Assembly (NCBI RefSeq): GCF_001661495.1
Contig: NZ_BDDT01000001.1
Coordinates: 868,001-932,000, forward strand
DNA length: 64,000 bases
Direction: 5' to 3'
Source of the DNA: Pseudoalteromonas prydzensis
GTDB taxonomy: Bacteria > Pseudomonadota > Gammaproteobacteria > Enterobacterales > Alteromonadaceae
Position 1 is the first letter of the stretch. Every line of letters starts with the position of its first letter. Below are positions 47,670-57,979 of this stretch, in pieces. Made by a program: the position numbers and the translations under genes. The notes under the pieces are model-generated. The model did not search any database, was not told the origin of the DNA, and saw nothing but the letters and a program-made list of their open reading frames with translations.

Positions 47670-49877
47670 ATGAATGCTTTTACTAAGGCCAAAAATGCTT
47701 GTGTGTATTTTATCGCCTTGACCACCTGCCTTTTCTCTCTCAATAGCGTTGCTGTTGAATGGCCTCAAGAAGTGGATACCTCAGAAGGCACGATTGTGGT
47801 TTACCAACCACAGCCCGAGACACTCAAAGGCAACACGCTTACCGCGCGATCTGCTATGTCATTCAAATTAAAAGATAGCGATCCAATTTTTGGGGTTTTT
47901 TGGTTTAATGCCAAAATTGATACCGATCGCAGCAACGACAGCGCAACAGTGCATAATATAGATGTTACTAAAGTGCGCTGGCCTGATTCAAAAGACGCCG
48001 GCGAGCAACGCTTTACCTTCGCCGTTAACAACGCGCTCAAAGAAGTACAATTTGTTACCTCACTATCGCAACTCACGGCAAGTCTAGAAAGTGCCGAAGC
48101 CGCAGAAAAAAGTTTATCTGAGCTTAAAAATGACCCGCCAAAGATTCTCTTTGCCGATAAGCTTGCTGTACTTTTGAGCTTTGACGGTAAACCTAAATTC
48201 AGTGCAATTGAAAACAGCCCTTACGAGCGCGCTTTAAATACACCAATGACGGTGGTGCGTGACACTAAATCAAAAACCGTCTATCTCACCAGCGGCCATA
48301 CTTGGTATCAAGCTAAAGGTGTGATGGGCCCGTATACTGAAACGAAAACACCGCCTGCTGATCTCGTTAAAATGGTTCCCAAACCAGAAGATGATGCGCC
48401 AGTAAGCCAAGTTGCACCACAGATAGTTGTTGCGACCGAGCCTACAGAACTCATCGTAACCGATGGCACCGCTAACTGGAAAAGCCTCACTGGTGGCGAG
48501 CTGATGTACGTAAATAATACCGAAACACCGTGGTTACGTGAGCTTAAAACCAGCAATATGTATGTGCTGCTTTCAGGACGTTGGTATCGCGCTAAAAAAC
48601 AAACCGGGCCTTGGACCTTTGTTAGAGCCGATGAGTTACCAAGCAGTTTTGCCAATATTCCACCTGAGTCTGATTTGGCAGGGCTACGAGTGTCAGTCGC
48701 GGGCACCGAAGAAGCGAATGAAGCAGTGCTCGATGCACATATTCCACAAACAGCAGCCATTAGCCGTAAAGATACTAGTTTAACAGTGACTTACGATGGC
48801 GAACCTAAGTTTGAAAAAATCCCTGGCACCCAAGTCGCTTATGCTGTAAACACCGGTGCACAAGTGCTATTGGTAGACAAAAAATACTATGCAGTTGATA
48901 ACGCGGTGTGGTTTAAAGCAGATTCCCCGAAAGGCCCTTGGAAAGTGGCCGATGAAATCCCTAAAGACGAGATTGCAAAAATCCCACCAAGCTCGCCTGT
49001 CTACAATGTGACTTACGTCGATATTTACGAATCAACCCCAGAAGTCGTCTACGTGGGTTATTATCCAGGTTACATGTGGTCATACCCTTATTATGGTGTG
49101 CCTGTGTATGGCACTGGTTGGTATTACCCACCGTATTGGGGCGGCGGGTATTACTACCCGCGCCCACCAACATGGGGCTTTAATGTCGGTTACAACCCTT
49201 GGACCGGTTGGAACTTTGGTTTAAGTTGGAGCAATGGCTTCTTTAGCGTTGGTATTGGTTGGAATGCCGGTTTCCCTAGTGGTGCTCGTCCAGGTATTTA
49301 CTGTTGTTCAGGTTGGTACGGTGGTGGCTACCGCGGTCCTGTGGTGATCAACACCGGTGATATCAATATCGGTAATAAAGTGAATATTGGCAATCGGAAT
49401 AATATCAACATTGGCAGTAACAATCGCACCAATAACTTGTACAAACGTGGCGATAACATCAAGCGTAATGCAGCACCTGCGCAAGTTAAGCGTGACTTCA
49501 AAACCGCCCGCAGCAATCGCGATGCTAAAAATAATCTGTTCGCTGATAAACAAGGTAATGTTTTAAAACTCGACGGTGATAAATGGCGACAACGCAGTCA
49601 AAATCAATGGCAAGAACTTGATAGCATCCAGCAGCAGCAAATCAAAGATAAAGCCAGCAATATTGACCGCCAGCAATTACAAAATAGAGTGAGTACCATT
49701 GACCGTGATAAGGCCCGCTCGACGTTACAAAATAGGCAATCGCAGGACTTTGCTCGCTCATTGTCAAACCAACGTATGCAGCAGCTTAATAATGCCAACC
49801 GCGCCCGTCAACAGGGTTTTCAGCGTCAGCAGCAAATGCGTCAACTGCCTCGTCAATTACCCAGACGCGGGCATTAG
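47670..49877 (+). CDS. Large secreted protein with WYxA...GPW repeats and glycine/tyrosine-rich segment
   Basis: About 735 residues after the ATG with AAGGAAA upstream. Signal peptide to about residue 28 (FSLNSVAVEW). Three repeat units carry the motif W(Y/F)xA...GP(W/Y) (TWYQAKGVMGPY, RWYRAKKQTGPW, VWFKADSPKGPW) before P and IPP. A Tyr/Gly/Pro-rich stretch (VGYYPGYMWSYPYYG onward) is followed by an asparagine-rich NIGNRNNINIG run and a Gln/Arg-rich tail. Proteins of this plan are known as hypothetical or 'carbohydrate-binding' in databases; the function is unknown. Confidence 0.8.
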   Translation: MNAFTKAKNACVYFIALTTCLFSLNSVAVEWPQEVDTSEGTIVVYQPQPETLKGNTLTARSAMSFKLKDSDPIFGVFWFNAKIDTDRSNDSATVHNIDVTKVRWPDSKDAGEQRFTFAVNNALKEVQFVTSLSQLTASLESAEAAEKSLSELKNDPPKILFADKLAVLLSFDGKPKFSAIENSPYERALNTPMTVVRDTKSKTVYLTSGHTWYQAKGVMGPYTETKTPPADLVKMVPKPEDDAPVSQVAPQIVVATEPTELIVTDGTANWKSLTGGELMYVNNTETPWLRELKTSNMYVLLSGRWYRAKKQTGPWTFVRADELPSSFANIPPESDLAGLRVSVAGTEEANEAVLDAHIPQTAAISRKDTSLTVTYDGEPKFEKIPGTQVAYAVNTGAQVLLVDKKYYAVDNAVWFKADSPKGPWKVADEIPKDEIAKIPPSSPVYNVTYVDIYESTPEVVYVGYYPGYMWSYPYYGVPVYGTGWYYPPYWGGGYYYPRPPTWGFNVGYNPWTGWNFGLSWSNGFFSVGIGWNAGFPSGARPGIYCCSGWYGGGYRGPVVINTGDINIGNKVNIGNRNNINIGSNNRTNNLYKRGDNIKRNAAPAQVKRDFKTARSNRDAKNNLFADKQGNVLKLDGDKWRQRSQNQWQELDSIQQQQIKDKASNIDRQQLQNRVSTIDRDKARSTLQNRQSQDFARSLSNQRMQQLNNANRARQQGFQRQQQMRQLPRQLPRRGH

Positions 49878-49891
49878 TTTAGTGCACAATT

Positions 49892-49921
49892 AAAAGAGCG
49901 GCGGCATTAGCCGCTCTTTTT
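49892..49921. terminator. Bidirectional terminator
   Basis: AAAGAGCGGC / GCCGCTCTTT stem with a 7-base loop, A tract and T tract on the two sides. It lies between the convergent secreted-protein and YdeI-like genes. Confidence 0.9.
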
Positions 49922-49937
49922 CGTTACAATTTTAAGC

Positions 49938-50489
49938 TTAATCAGCAGCTTGAGGTGCACTAAACGCCTTACTGTAAAAACCTGAAGAGTCAAAACAACA
50001 GACTCTCTTTTTACCCGACGCTAGCATATTACATGCATCATTAATGCGTTTTGTTCGCGTTTTTTGTTGCTTAGCTGACGTGATCCAATGGATCCAATCT
50101 AAGCGAGCAATTGTGGTTGTCGCATGCCATGTAGTTTGAGCTTCACTTGATGCCTGCAATGCATTAGCAAGATCAGCGGGTACTTCAGGCTCAGGTTCTT
50201 TATCTACAGCAACAACTTCAAATAGTGCATCCGCCCCGATCACCGCACCAGATAACTCAAGTTGTTCCTTATCAATGCGTAGCCAGTGACTTTTCTTACC
50301 ATCTGGCTCTAACAAGGCTTCAAAAGCATAGCCGTTGATAGTTGCTATGACTGTTATACGGCCGCGTCTGGCCAGCACTGCGCTTACTGCTTGAGGCAGC
50401 ACCACAAAGGCCCATGATTGACCTGTATTAGGTTTCAGTGGCTGAGCCGTAAATTGTGCTTTGCTGTGTTCGTTGGTCATATCTTTCAT
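49938..50489 (-). CDS. YdeI/OmpD-associated family protein (DUF1905 plus YdeI domain)
   Basis: 183 residues. The first half has the DUF1905 barrel (FVVLPQAVSAVLARRGRITVIATINGYAFEALLEP). The second half is a helical YdeI-like region (AQTTWHATTTIARLDWIHWITSAKQQKTRTKRINDACNML). Cytosolic, role unclear. Two ATGs four codons apart are possible. Confidence 0.78.
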   Translation of the reverse strand: MKDMTNEHSKAQFTAQPLKPNTGQSWAFVVLPQAVSAVLARRGRITVIATINGYAFEALLEPDGKKSHWLRIDKEQLELSGAVIGADALFEVVAVDKEPEPEVPADLANALQASSEAQTTWHATTTIARLDWIHWITSAKQQKTRTKRINDACNMLASGKKRVCCFDSSGFYSKAFSAPQAAD

Positions 50490-50604
50490 ACTAAAACGTT
50501 AATCTGTCAGAGCTTGCGACACCGAATTACAACTGTACCCCTTAATTTTATGAATTTCCATTCAATCTTGATGCTGGAATAGGATTATAGAAAGTTCCCG
50601 TTGG

Positions 50605-52230
50605 CTATATTTTAAACTCACTTACTTGCTGCTGCAGTGTTGCTGCAAGCATCGCTAATTCTTGTGATGCTTGTGCATTTTGCTGTGAGCTTTCACTCAC
50701 TGAGGCAATACTGGCACTAAACTCGTTAATATTACTGCTTAACTCATTGGCAACCATTTTTTGCTCTTGCGTTGCAGTTGAAACTTGCGTATTCATTTCG
50801 GCAATTTCGGTTACTTCTTGGTTTATTTCAGTCAGTACTTGCGAAGAGTATTGCGCGTGTTCAACACTTTCTTGAGCACTACTTTCAGCATTGCCCATTG
50901 CGCTCACTGCTTGCTGGGCCATGCCCTGTAACTTACTGATCATTTCATTGATGCTCGCCGTAGCCTTTTGGGTATTGTGCGCAAGCTGCCTTACTTCATC
51001 TGCAACCACAGCAAAACCACGGCCAGAATCCCCCGCTCTGGCAGCCTCTATTGCGGCATTCAGTGCCAACAAATTAGTTTGCTCAGCAACACCTTGGATC
51101 ATCATTACCACCTGATTAATATCGTTCGTTTGCGTATTAAGATCAGTTATTAATTGGGTATTCGCATTAACTAACTTAGACAAGGTTTGAATTGACTCAA
51201 TATTATCTGCAACAGCCTGTTGCCCTTGCTGTGCTTTATGATCTGCATTAGTCGCTTTATCTGAAGTTGCAAATGCATTTTGCGCGACTTGCTCAATAGC
51301 ACTACTCATTTGCGTAATTGCAGTAGCAATCATGGCTGATTGTTGTTCTTGCTCTGTAGCGGTACTGGCGACTTGTTCACTTATTGAATTCATTTCCTCA
51401 GCGGCTGAGGATAGGGTTAATGTAGCCCCTGATACATCCGTCACTAAGGTGTGAATACGCGACAGCATATGGTTAAAATTACTTGCCGTTTCAGCCAATT
51501 CATCATTGCCTTGTACGTCAGCCCGGATCCGTAAATCGGCATTATCAGCAATAAGTGCAATCGTGTCTCGCAAAGACATCAAAGGAGTTTGAATTGACCG
51601 ATAGATCACATAGGAAATGAACAGCAGTAATAAAATGAGTACCGCAACCGCTACTTTCATTACTAGGCTTACAACCTCATAATTTTCATCTGCATGTTTT
51701 TTAAAGCTATTAGCTTCTGTCAGTTGCAAGTCAATTAAAGATTGGTAACTTGCACTTAGCGGATCAAAAACATTATATAAGTCAGTTACAAACTGTTCTT
51801 GTGACAGTGAATTAAACGTCCCACTACGAATTTTATTTAATACGCTTTTAAGGTGCTCTTGAACGGGGATCAGCTTTTGTTCAACAGTCGCCGTTAAGTC
51901 TTTTTCTTCGTTGGTTAATTCCGTACTAAGGTAATCACTCCATTCTTTGTCGGCGGTATTTTTAGCCTCTTGCACAGCAGCCAGCAACGCTGTTTGATTT
52001 ACCGTGCCAGCCCTGTACTTGTGAAGTAAATCAACAATATTAACGGCATAGTTATCAGACACCGTTTTTATCTGCTTCAACGGTACGATGCGATTATCGT
52101 ATAAATCATCAATTCCTTTAACTAATCCACCCATAGTGTTAATCGAAAATATCGCTGTAATCGTAAATATTATTACGGGTAAAAGTGCTAACACAATCAA
52201 ACGAGTACGAACCAAGTAATTATTTAACAT
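50605..52230 (-). CDS. Methyl-accepting chemotaxis protein with four-helix-bundle sensor
   Basis: 541 residues. Helix 1 ([20 protein letters not shown]), a four-helix-bundle 4HB_MCP periplasmic domain of about 150 residues ([29 protein letters not shown]), helix 2 near 190-210, HAMP and the tip [19 protein letters not shown]. It is the Tar/Tsr-like group. No CheR-binding C-terminus. Confidence 0.92.
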   Translation of the reverse strand: MLNNYLVRTRLIVLALLPVIIFTITAIFSINTMGGLVKGIDDLYDNRIVPLKQIKTVSDNYAVNIVDLLHKYRAGTVNQTALLAAVQEAKNTADKEWSDYLSTELTNEEKDLTATVEQKLIPVQEHLKSVLNKIRSGTFNSLSQEQFVTDLYNVFDPLSASYQSLIDLQLTEANSFKKHADENYEVVSLVMKVAVAVLILLLLFISYVIYRSIQTPLMSLRDTIALIADNADLRIRADVQGNDELAETASNFNHMLSRIHTLVTDVSGATLTLSSAAEEMNSISEQVASTATEQEQQSAMIATAITQMSSAIEQVAQNAFATSDKATNADHKAQQGQQAVADNIESIQTLSKLVNANTQLITDLNTQTNDINQVVMMIQGVAEQTNLLALNAAIEAARAGDSGRGFAVVADEVRQLAHNTQKATASINEMISKLQGMAQQAVSAMGNAESSAQESVEHAQYSSQVLTEINQEVTEIAEMNTQVSTATQEQKMVANELSSNINEFSASIASVSESSQQNAQASQELAMLAATLQQQVSEFKI

Positions 52231-52791
52231 AGTATTCCAATAACGACACCTCTAAAAATTAAAGTATAATACTTAATTTGCAAGCTTCTCGTTATTTTGT
52301 AATCTTTTTTGCAATAATTAAATTTATCACTTTACTACACTGGATGTACTTACTTTAGGCACATCAAAACATTATAAATTTTTCTGGTCCATGGTTGTTC
52401 GAATTAATCGCTTATTTACCGCTTTTAGCTTAACGCATTACAACTGGTGTAATCGTTAATCTTTACTTAACTCGACCACGTATCACCACTTCACCTAGTA
52501 ATCACTATATCCAGCGTTGTTCGCTCTCGCTTTTACTTTGTAATATCAATGTTGAAAAAATTTAACCCCTTAATAGCTTCACAAAAATAACGTTGCTCTA
52601 ACTATAATGCACTAAAGCGCAATGGATTTACTGTTAATGGTGAGCTAGATTATAAAGGAGTTAGAGGCAAGTTTACTCAAGATCCAAAAATAGGCTATTT
52701 GCGTTACGTTATCAATACTACTTTGGTGACAAACAAAGACAATGGCTGTTAGCAACGCATAAAGTATTTATTTTAGAATAAGGGTGATAGC
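52231..52791. other. Intergenic region with a possible gene remnant
   Basis: About 560 bases. The part next to the chemoreceptor should hold its promoter. Near 52665-52775 a short frame ends FALRYQYYFGDKQRQWLLATHK... before a TAA; it looks like a protein fragment but I do not recognise it. Confidence 0.35.
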
Positions 52792-53262
52792 ATGATTCAA
52801 ATATTGATCCGCACATGTACCTATTTAATAATTTTTGTCTTTGGCTTTGCTGCGGGCATATATACTCTGCCAATCTTAACGGCACCTGATGGCCCCAGCC
52901 AGTTAGAGCTCGCAAACCATGCCCAGCAAGCATTATACAAAGGTGAGTTTAAAGAGGAATTAGCAGGCTCCGATAGCTTCCATTATGGCATTGGTGAAGT
53001 TCGCTTGACTAATAGCACCATTTCTTTTGCAGGTACATTAAGCCCAGGCCCTGATTATCAATTGTATTTGGCCAATCGTTTTATTGATAACGAAACTGAC
53101 TTTTTAGCTTATAAAGGCACTATGACACGTGTGGCAAGTATAAAAACCTTTGATGGTTTTATAGTCACAGTGCCACAAGGGATCAATATTGCTGACTTTA
53201 ATACTGTGATTGTCTGGTGCGAAAGTTTCAATGAGTTTATCAGCGCAGCACAATACCAATAA
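52792..53262 (+). CDS. DM13-domain membrane-anchored protein
   Basis: 156 residues. One N-terminal membrane segment (LIIFVFGFAAGIYTLPIL) is followed by a periplasmic DM13 domain (about 65-155) with LAGSDSFHYGIGEVRL, LSPGPDYQLYLA and VIVWCESFNEFISAAQY, including the conserved cysteine of the domain. A redox or electron-transfer role has been proposed for DM13; unproven here. It ends 8 bp before the end of the convergent GFA gene. Confidence 0.82.
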   Translation: MIQILIRTCTYLIIFVFGFAAGIYTLPILTAPDGPSQLELANHAQQALYKGEFKEELAGSDSFHYGIGEVRLTNSTISFAGTLSPGPDYQLYLANRFIDNETDFLAYKGTMTRVASIKTFDGFIVTVPQGINIADFNTVIVWCESFNEFISAAQYQ

Positions 53263-53269
53263 AGGTTAA

Positions 53270-53674
53270 TTATCGGCTTGGTTCAAATCCATCATACTGG
53301 GGTAAATCACTGTTTAACAACTCCCAATTAGCCTTTGAACTAACAAAGTTATGACTAATTGGCCGCTCAGTAATATCGCTATCAAGAATACCCAGCCTTA
53401 ACCTTAAGCGTGATATATCATCTAGGTTTTCACTGAAGACGGGGCTGCCGCAGGCACTACAAAAATGACGAATACGCCCTGGCTTAAATTCAAATGCCGT
53501 TAAATTATCTTGGCCCTTAACGACTTTAAAATCAGCGCGATTAATAAACCCGTTAGTGGCAAATGCAGTACCGCTGGATTTACGGCATAGCGAACAATGG
53601 CAATGGATAATACTGTCGATTGAACCATCAATTTGAATCGCTATTTTTTTACACAAACAACTTCCTTGGTACAT
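53270..53674 (-). CDS. GFA-family zinc protein
   Basis: 134 residues with the complete zinc-binding pattern: GSCLCKK, HCHCSLCRKSSGTAF and FCSACGSPVF. The fold is that of glutathione-dependent formaldehyde-activating enzyme, but the family is broad and no formaldehyde pathway is seen nearby, so the substrate is unknown. Start chosen by the GGGGAAA ribosome site. Confidence 0.87.
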   Translation of the reverse strand: MYQGSCLCKKIAIQIDGSIDSIIHCHCSLCRKSSGTAFATNGFINRADFKVVKGQDNLTAFEFKPGRIRHFCSACGSPVFSENLDDISRLRLRLGILDSDITERPISHNFVSSKANWELLNSDLPQYDGFEPSR

Positions 53675-53728
53675 AAATTTCCCCAATTATTTTTTTAGAA
53701 TATAGCATAAATGCCTATGCCAAAGCAC

Positions 53729-53760
53729 AAAAAAAGTCGCCTTTGGAGAGGGCGACTTTG
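53729..53760 (-). terminator. Rho-independent terminator of ahpF
   Basis: AAAGTCGCC / GGGCGACTTT stem with a loop of 7. The A tract at the left is a T tract in the leftward transcript. Confidence 0.85.
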
Positions 53761-53823
53761 GAGAATAACAGTCATGGGTGTATGGCTGTTAAAACATAGA
53801 CTTAGACTGTTAAATCAAGAGTT

Positions 53824-55398
53824 TTATGCAGCCTCTGTGGTTTGCTCACTGTGGCGAATTAAATAATCAAATGCCCCAAGGCTTGCTGTTGCACCACTGC
53901 CCATGGCGATGATGATTTGTTTAAATGGCGTGTTTGTCGCATCACCTGCACCATAAACCCCGGGTAACGAAGTTGCGCCTTTGGCGTCCACTAAAATTTC
54001 ACCAAATTGACTAAGCTCAAGCTCAGCGCCTTTTAACCATTCGGTATTTGGGATCAAGCCGATTTGCACAAAGATACCTGCCAGCGTTAGCTCTTTGCTA
54101 TCGCCCGTTACACGGTCAGTGTAAGTCAGTCCAGTTACTCGCTTACCATCACCTAACACTGCTGTCGTCTGTGCATTCTTAATAATAGTAATATTTTTTA
54201 AGCTATTAGCTTTACGAATAAGTACTTCATCGGCACGCAAGGTATCAGCAAACTCAAGTACCGTAACGTGTTCAACAATGTTTGCTAAATCAATAGCGGC
54301 CTCAATCCCCGAGTTACCGCCACCAATAACAGCAACAGCCTTACCTTTGAATAATGGCCCATCACAGTGCGGGCAATACGCCACACCATGGCCTCGGTAT
54401 TGTTGCTCACCCGGTACGTTCATTTCACGCCAGCGTGCGCCCGTAGCAAGGACTAACGTCTTAGCTTTAAGCGTCGCACCATTTTCAAGTGTAATTTCAT
54501 AACCATTATTAGCACGCTGAAGAGAAGCCGCGCGTTGGTTATGCATCACATCTACGTCGTATTCTTTAACATGCTCTTCAAGTTGAGCGACCAGTTTTGG
54601 CCCTTGCGTAGCTTGCACAGAAATAAAGTTTTCAATTGCTAAGGTATCTGCAACTTGGCCACCAAATCTATCGGCAACAATGCCTGTATTAAGCCCCTTG
54701 CGCGCTGAATAAATTGCCGCCGATGCGCCTGCGGGCCCACCACCTACAACCAGCATATCAAATTGCTCTTTTTCACTGAGTGACGCGGCTTGGCGTGCCG
54801 CCCCTTTTGCATCAACCTTATTAAGAATGTCAGTCAGGCTCAATGCACCTTGACTAAATAGTTCACCGTTTAGGTATACCGCTGGAACAGCTAAAATATT
54901 GCGTTGTTCCACTTCGTCTTGAAATAACGCACCATCAATCATAGTGGCTTTAATGTGGCTATTAGTAGCCGCCATAGTATTGAGTGCCTGTACAACCTGC
55001 GGGCAAGTTTGGCAGCTTAAACTGATATAGATCTCAAAATTAAGGGGCTGTTCTAGTGATTGTATTTGTTCAATGTCTTCTGCCTTCGCTTTGCTTGCGT
55101 GGCCGCCGGTATGTAATAAGGCTAACACTAAACTAGTGAATTCATGTCCCATTGGTACACCGGCGAAAGTGATATAGGTCTCTTTTAACGAGGAATGTAC
55201 AACCATAGAAGGACGGCGAGCGTCAATATCAGGGTTGTTCAATACTGTAATTTTATCGCTTAACGATGCGAGATCGTGAGCCAAGTTTTCAAGTTCTGTT
55301 GATTTGTTGCTGTCATCCAAGGCGATAAGCAGCTCAACAGGTTGAGTAAGCGATTCAAAATGGCTTTTTAATTGATTTTTAATGTTGTTATCTAACAT
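53824..55398 (-). CDS. ahpF: Alkyl hydroperoxide reductase subunit F
   Basis: 524 residues. The N-terminal domain has tandem thioredoxin-like folds with a redox-active pair in [11 protein letters not shown] (about residue 130). The FAD-binding part ([21 protein letters not shown]) is followed by the thioredoxin-reductase active site [11 protein letters not shown] (about 345), an NAD(P)H site ([17 protein letters not shown]) and [10 protein letters not shown]. It passes electrons from NADH to AhpC for peroxide removal in the cytosol. Directly behind ahpC in the same direction. Confidence 0.95.
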   Translation of the reverse strand: MLDNNIKNQLKSHFESLTQPVELLIALDDSNKSTELENLAHDLASLSDKITVLNNPDIDARRPSMVVHSSLKETYITFAGVPMGHEFTSLVLALLHTGGHASKAKAEDIEQIQSLEQPLNFEIYISLSCQTCPQVVQALNTMAATNSHIKATMIDGALFQDEVEQRNILAVPAVYLNGELFSQGALSLTDILNKVDAKGAARQAASLSEKEQFDMLVVGGGPAGASAAIYSARKGLNTGIVADRFGGQVADTLAIENFISVQATQGPKLVAQLEEHVKEYDVDVMHNQRAASLQRANNGYEITLENGATLKAKTLVLATGARWREMNVPGEQQYRGHGVAYCPHCDGPLFKGKAVAVIGGGNSGIEAAIDLANIVEHVTVLEFADTLRADEVLIRKANSLKNITIIKNAQTTAVLGDGKRVTGLTYTDRVTGDSKELTLAGIFVQIGLIPNTEWLKGAELELSQFGEILVDAKGATSLPGVYGAGDATNTPFKQIIIAMGSGATASLGAFDYLIRHSEQTTEAA

Positions 55399-55521
55399 GG
55401 CTGCGCCCTTGTTTTCAGCGAAAGAAAACCCACCACATGCTAATGTGCTTAAAAATCGCGTGGTGGGAGTTGTTAGCGCGACTTAAGCCGCGCTTAATGT
55501 AGCTAAGCTACAGATTAGCAA

Positions 55522-56091
55522 TTAAATTTTGCCAACTAGGTCAAGTGAAGGTGCAAGTGTGTCTTCACCTGGCTGCCAAGAAGCTGGACATACTTCACCA
55601 TCGTGCGTTGCAATGTACTGGGCTGCTTGTACTTTACGAACTAGCTCTTTGGCGCTACGACCAATGCCTAAGTCGTGCGTTTCAATTACTTTGATTTCGC
55701 CTTCCGGGTTCATTACAAACGTACCACGCAGTGCAAGGCCTTCGTCTTCAATCATCACGCCGAAGTTACGTGTAATACGACCCGTTGGATCGCCAATCAT
55801 TGGGTAAGTGATTTTACCGATTGTGTCTGACGTGTCGTGCCATGCTTTATGAGTAAAGTGTGTGTCAGTAGATACTGAGTACACTTCAACGCCCATCTCT
55901 TGAAGCTGTGCGTAATGATCTGCAATATCACCTAATTCCGTAGGGCACACAAATGTGAAATCTGCTGGGTAAAAGAAGAAGATTGACCACTTGCCCAGTA
56001 CATCTTTTTCAGATAGCTCTACAAAGTCACCATTGTGGTATGCAGTTGCGTTAAAAGGTTGGATTTTTGTGTTAATTAATGAAGTGCTCAT
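55522..56091 (-). CDS. ahpC: Alkyl hydroperoxide reductase subunit C (peroxiredoxin)
   Basis: 189 residues, E. coli AhpC is 187. Peroxidatic cysteine in FYPADFTFVCPTELGD (near residue 47), SVSTDTHFTHKAWH and the resolving cysteine in GEVCPASW (near 168). A typical 2-Cys peroxiredoxin using AhpF as reductant. The ATG with AGGAAT upstream is chosen over one four codons earlier. Hairpins lie in the 120-bp gap to ahpF (55430-55490) and may set their ratio. Confidence 0.96.
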   Translation of the reverse strand: MSTSLINTKIQPFNATAYHNGDFVELSEKDVLGKWSIFFFYPADFTFVCPTELGDIADHYAQLQEMGVEVYSVSTDTHFTHKAWHDTSDTIGKITYPMIGDPTGRITRNFGVMIEDEGLALRGTFVMNPEGEIKVIETHDLGIGRSAKELVRKVQAAQYIATHDGEVCPASWQPGEDTLAPSLDLVGKI

Positions 56092-56331
56092 AGTATTCCT
56101 CATTTATATATAAAAGTATTTAAGTTACTCAACACAGCCTATTAAAGGCCTTCTGCGTTGGCTTGATTAGTACAATAAGGCGAAAGGAAACTTAAATAAA
56201 ATTGATTGTTTAGATTAATTCAATCGATTTTTAGGATTGAACTATTTAATTACAGTATTCGTATTTTCTTTGTTGTTCATAATGCTGCTACAATAGCGGC
56301 GCTTAAAATATGCAAACAAGGGCATGCTGTT

Positions 56332-56751
56332 ATGGAAAAATTTGTTAACCACATTCAACTTGGCTATCTAGGTCTGCTGCCCTTTTTAGGCTGTGTTGCT
56401 TGGCCGCTTTTATTAGGCAGCAATAGCGTAAACTTAGAATTTTTCACTTTTTATAGCATCGCAATATTGGCTTTTATGGCAGGTAATTTATGGCGGGCAG
56501 GTTCGCAAAGTTATAGTGACGCAATAAAAGCAGTCGTACCGGTTATTCCTATCCCCTTCTTATCATTTTTACCGACCGAATGGATGTTAGCTTGGTTGGG
56601 TCTTAGCTTTTGGCTAGTCCTGTTATTTGAAAAAGCCACCCTGCAATGGCAGAGCTACCATGCTGATTATCAAAAAATGCGCTTTGTGTTAACGTCAGTG
56701 GTGTTCGTTTGCCATGTTTTTGTGATTGGTATTAGTTTATACCCTAACTAA
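56332..56751 (+). CDS. DUF3429-like integral membrane protein
   Basis: 139 residues, about five hydrophobic helices: LGYLGLLPFLGCVAWPLLL, FFTFYSIAILAFMAGNLWRAG, VVPVIPIPFLSFLP, LGLSFWLVLLFEKATLQWQ and VLTSVVFVCHVFVIGISLY. Matches the DUF3429 plan. Function unknown. The ATG at MEKFVNH is preferred over a longer frame that starts before any ribosome site. Confidence 0.75.
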   Translation: MEKFVNHIQLGYLGLLPFLGCVAWPLLLGSNSVNLEFFTFYSIAILAFMAGNLWRAGSQSYSDAIKAVVPVIPIPFLSFLPTEWMLAWLGLSFWLVLLFEKATLQWQSYHADYQKMRFVLTSVVFVCHVFVIGISLYPN

Positions 56752-56808
56752 CTCGCCCTTTAAAACGTATTAATGTACCATCCGGGCTCTGCTTTTTGAG
56801 GATAAACA

Positions 56809-57180
56809 ATGATAGACCAATTGCGCCAACAGCTTGATCAACTCGGTGAAAACTACGTTGAAAAAAACGCTCACTTCAAAATTAAAGTGATCCCTTTTTT
56901 TTGTGCGATTCAAATTAAAAAAGATCACAAAGGTGAAGGTCGACTTTCATTTTATTCCAACCAATGGCTCGAAATTGCACTAGTCGTGCTGTTTTTACTG
57001 TTTGGTTTGATGCTATTTGACACCAATGCAGGCTTTACCCATGGTCCAATTCATATTGCAGTTGCGGTATTAATCAGCTTCAATTTAATCATCAAACAAA
57101 TCGCCATTGAGGGACTAAAAACTCGCCTCGCTTTTTGCCGTTTGGTTGAGCATGACGCAAAAAAAACACCTGCAGAATAA
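56809..57180 (+). CDS. Small membrane protein of unknown function
   Basis: 123 residues with two hydrophobic helices (ALVVLFLLFGLMLFD and IHIAVAVLISFNLIIKQIAI) and charged ends. No family recognised. Its stop overlaps the start of the Bmt5-like gene (TAATG), so they form an operon. A ribosome site (TGAGGATAA) lies before the ATG. Confidence 0.72.
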   Translation: MIDQLRQQLDQLGENYVEKNAHFKIKVIPFFCAIQIKKDHKGEGRLSFYSNQWLEIALVVLFLLFGLMLFDTNAGFTHGPIHIAVAVLISFNLIIKQIAIEGLKTRLAFCRLVEHDAKKTPAE

Positions 57181-57977
57181 TGTATTTAAATCCTAATTGG
57201 CGGATCCTTACGGTAGGCGATGGTGATTTATCGTTTTCCTATGCTTTAGCAACTGATATCAAACCAACCAAGTTGGTCGCTTCAACCTATGACGATGCAA
57301 CCACACTTACCAAAAAATATACTGATAACGCGTTAACTGCACTTAAGGCAAGCAATGTAACTGTATTAAATAGCTTTGATGTAACGGATCCACAAGCGTG
57401 GCAACGTCTAAACGGTGAGTTATTTGATGTGGTGGTGTTTCAATTTCCACTTATCCCTGCATTTGTTGGGCAAGCGGCTTTTCGAGAAAATACGGCCAGT
57501 ATTAATACACTTAACCGCGCGTTACTGCATCAATTTATTAAATACGCCACTGACTTTGCCCTCGATAGCAATGGACCTATGCTTTGCTACATTACGTCTA
57601 AAGATGTAAAGCCTTATCGCGAGTGGAATATTGAAGGCAGTTTAAATAACGGTTTAACCTCACATTACCTTGGTCAGATGCCATTTGATATTAGCCTATT
57701 TCCAGGTTATAAAATTCGTAACGTTGACCGTGATAAACACGTTAAAGACACCAGTGGTATTAGTTATGTTTTCAGCCCTAAAACCGTGCCTGAGGTAGAG
57801 AGCAAATTAACCATACCAAGCTACCTAACCGCAGACAGTTGCCCACTTTGCCGTGTAGGCCCATTTCACGGCGAAGAAGATAAACAAAAACACTTATTAG
57901 CCAAAAAGCATCAACAAATGTTAGCCTTTGAGGCAGACTGGCAAGCTTGGCTTGCACAATTTAATCATCGGGAGTAG
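57180..57977 (+). CDS. Bmt5-like Rossmann-fold protein (DUF2431) with zinc-finger-like tail
   Basis: 265 residues. The N-terminus WRILTVGDGDLSFSYALA corresponds to the SAM-site motif of Bmt5-like (DUF2431) rRNA uridine methyltransferases of eukaryotes; the frame continues with VVVFQFPLIPAF and DSNGPMLCYITSKDVKPY. The tail has CPLCRVGPFHGEEDKQKHLLAKKH, a CxxC ... HxxxxxH arrangement like a zinc finger. A methyltransferase role is an inference from fold. It is co-translated with the small membrane protein upstream and 2 bp from the next gene. Confidence 0.72.
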   Translation: MYLNPNWRILTVGDGDLSFSYALATDIKPTKLVASTYDDATTLTKKYTDNALTALKASNVTVLNSFDVTDPQAWQRLNGELFDVVVFQFPLIPAFVGQAAFRENTASINTLNRALLHQFIKYATDFALDSNGPMLCYITSKDVKPYREWNIEGSLNNGLTSHYLGQMPFDISLFPGYKIRNVDRDKHVKDTSGISYVFSPKTVPEVESKLTIPSYLTADSCPLCRVGPFHGEEDKQKHLLAKKHQQMLAFEADWQAWLAQFNHRE

Positions 57978-57979
57978 CT

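Noticed and set aside
48308..48760. Antisense frame in the secreted-protein gene
   Set aside because: Low-complexity shadow frame with no start signal.
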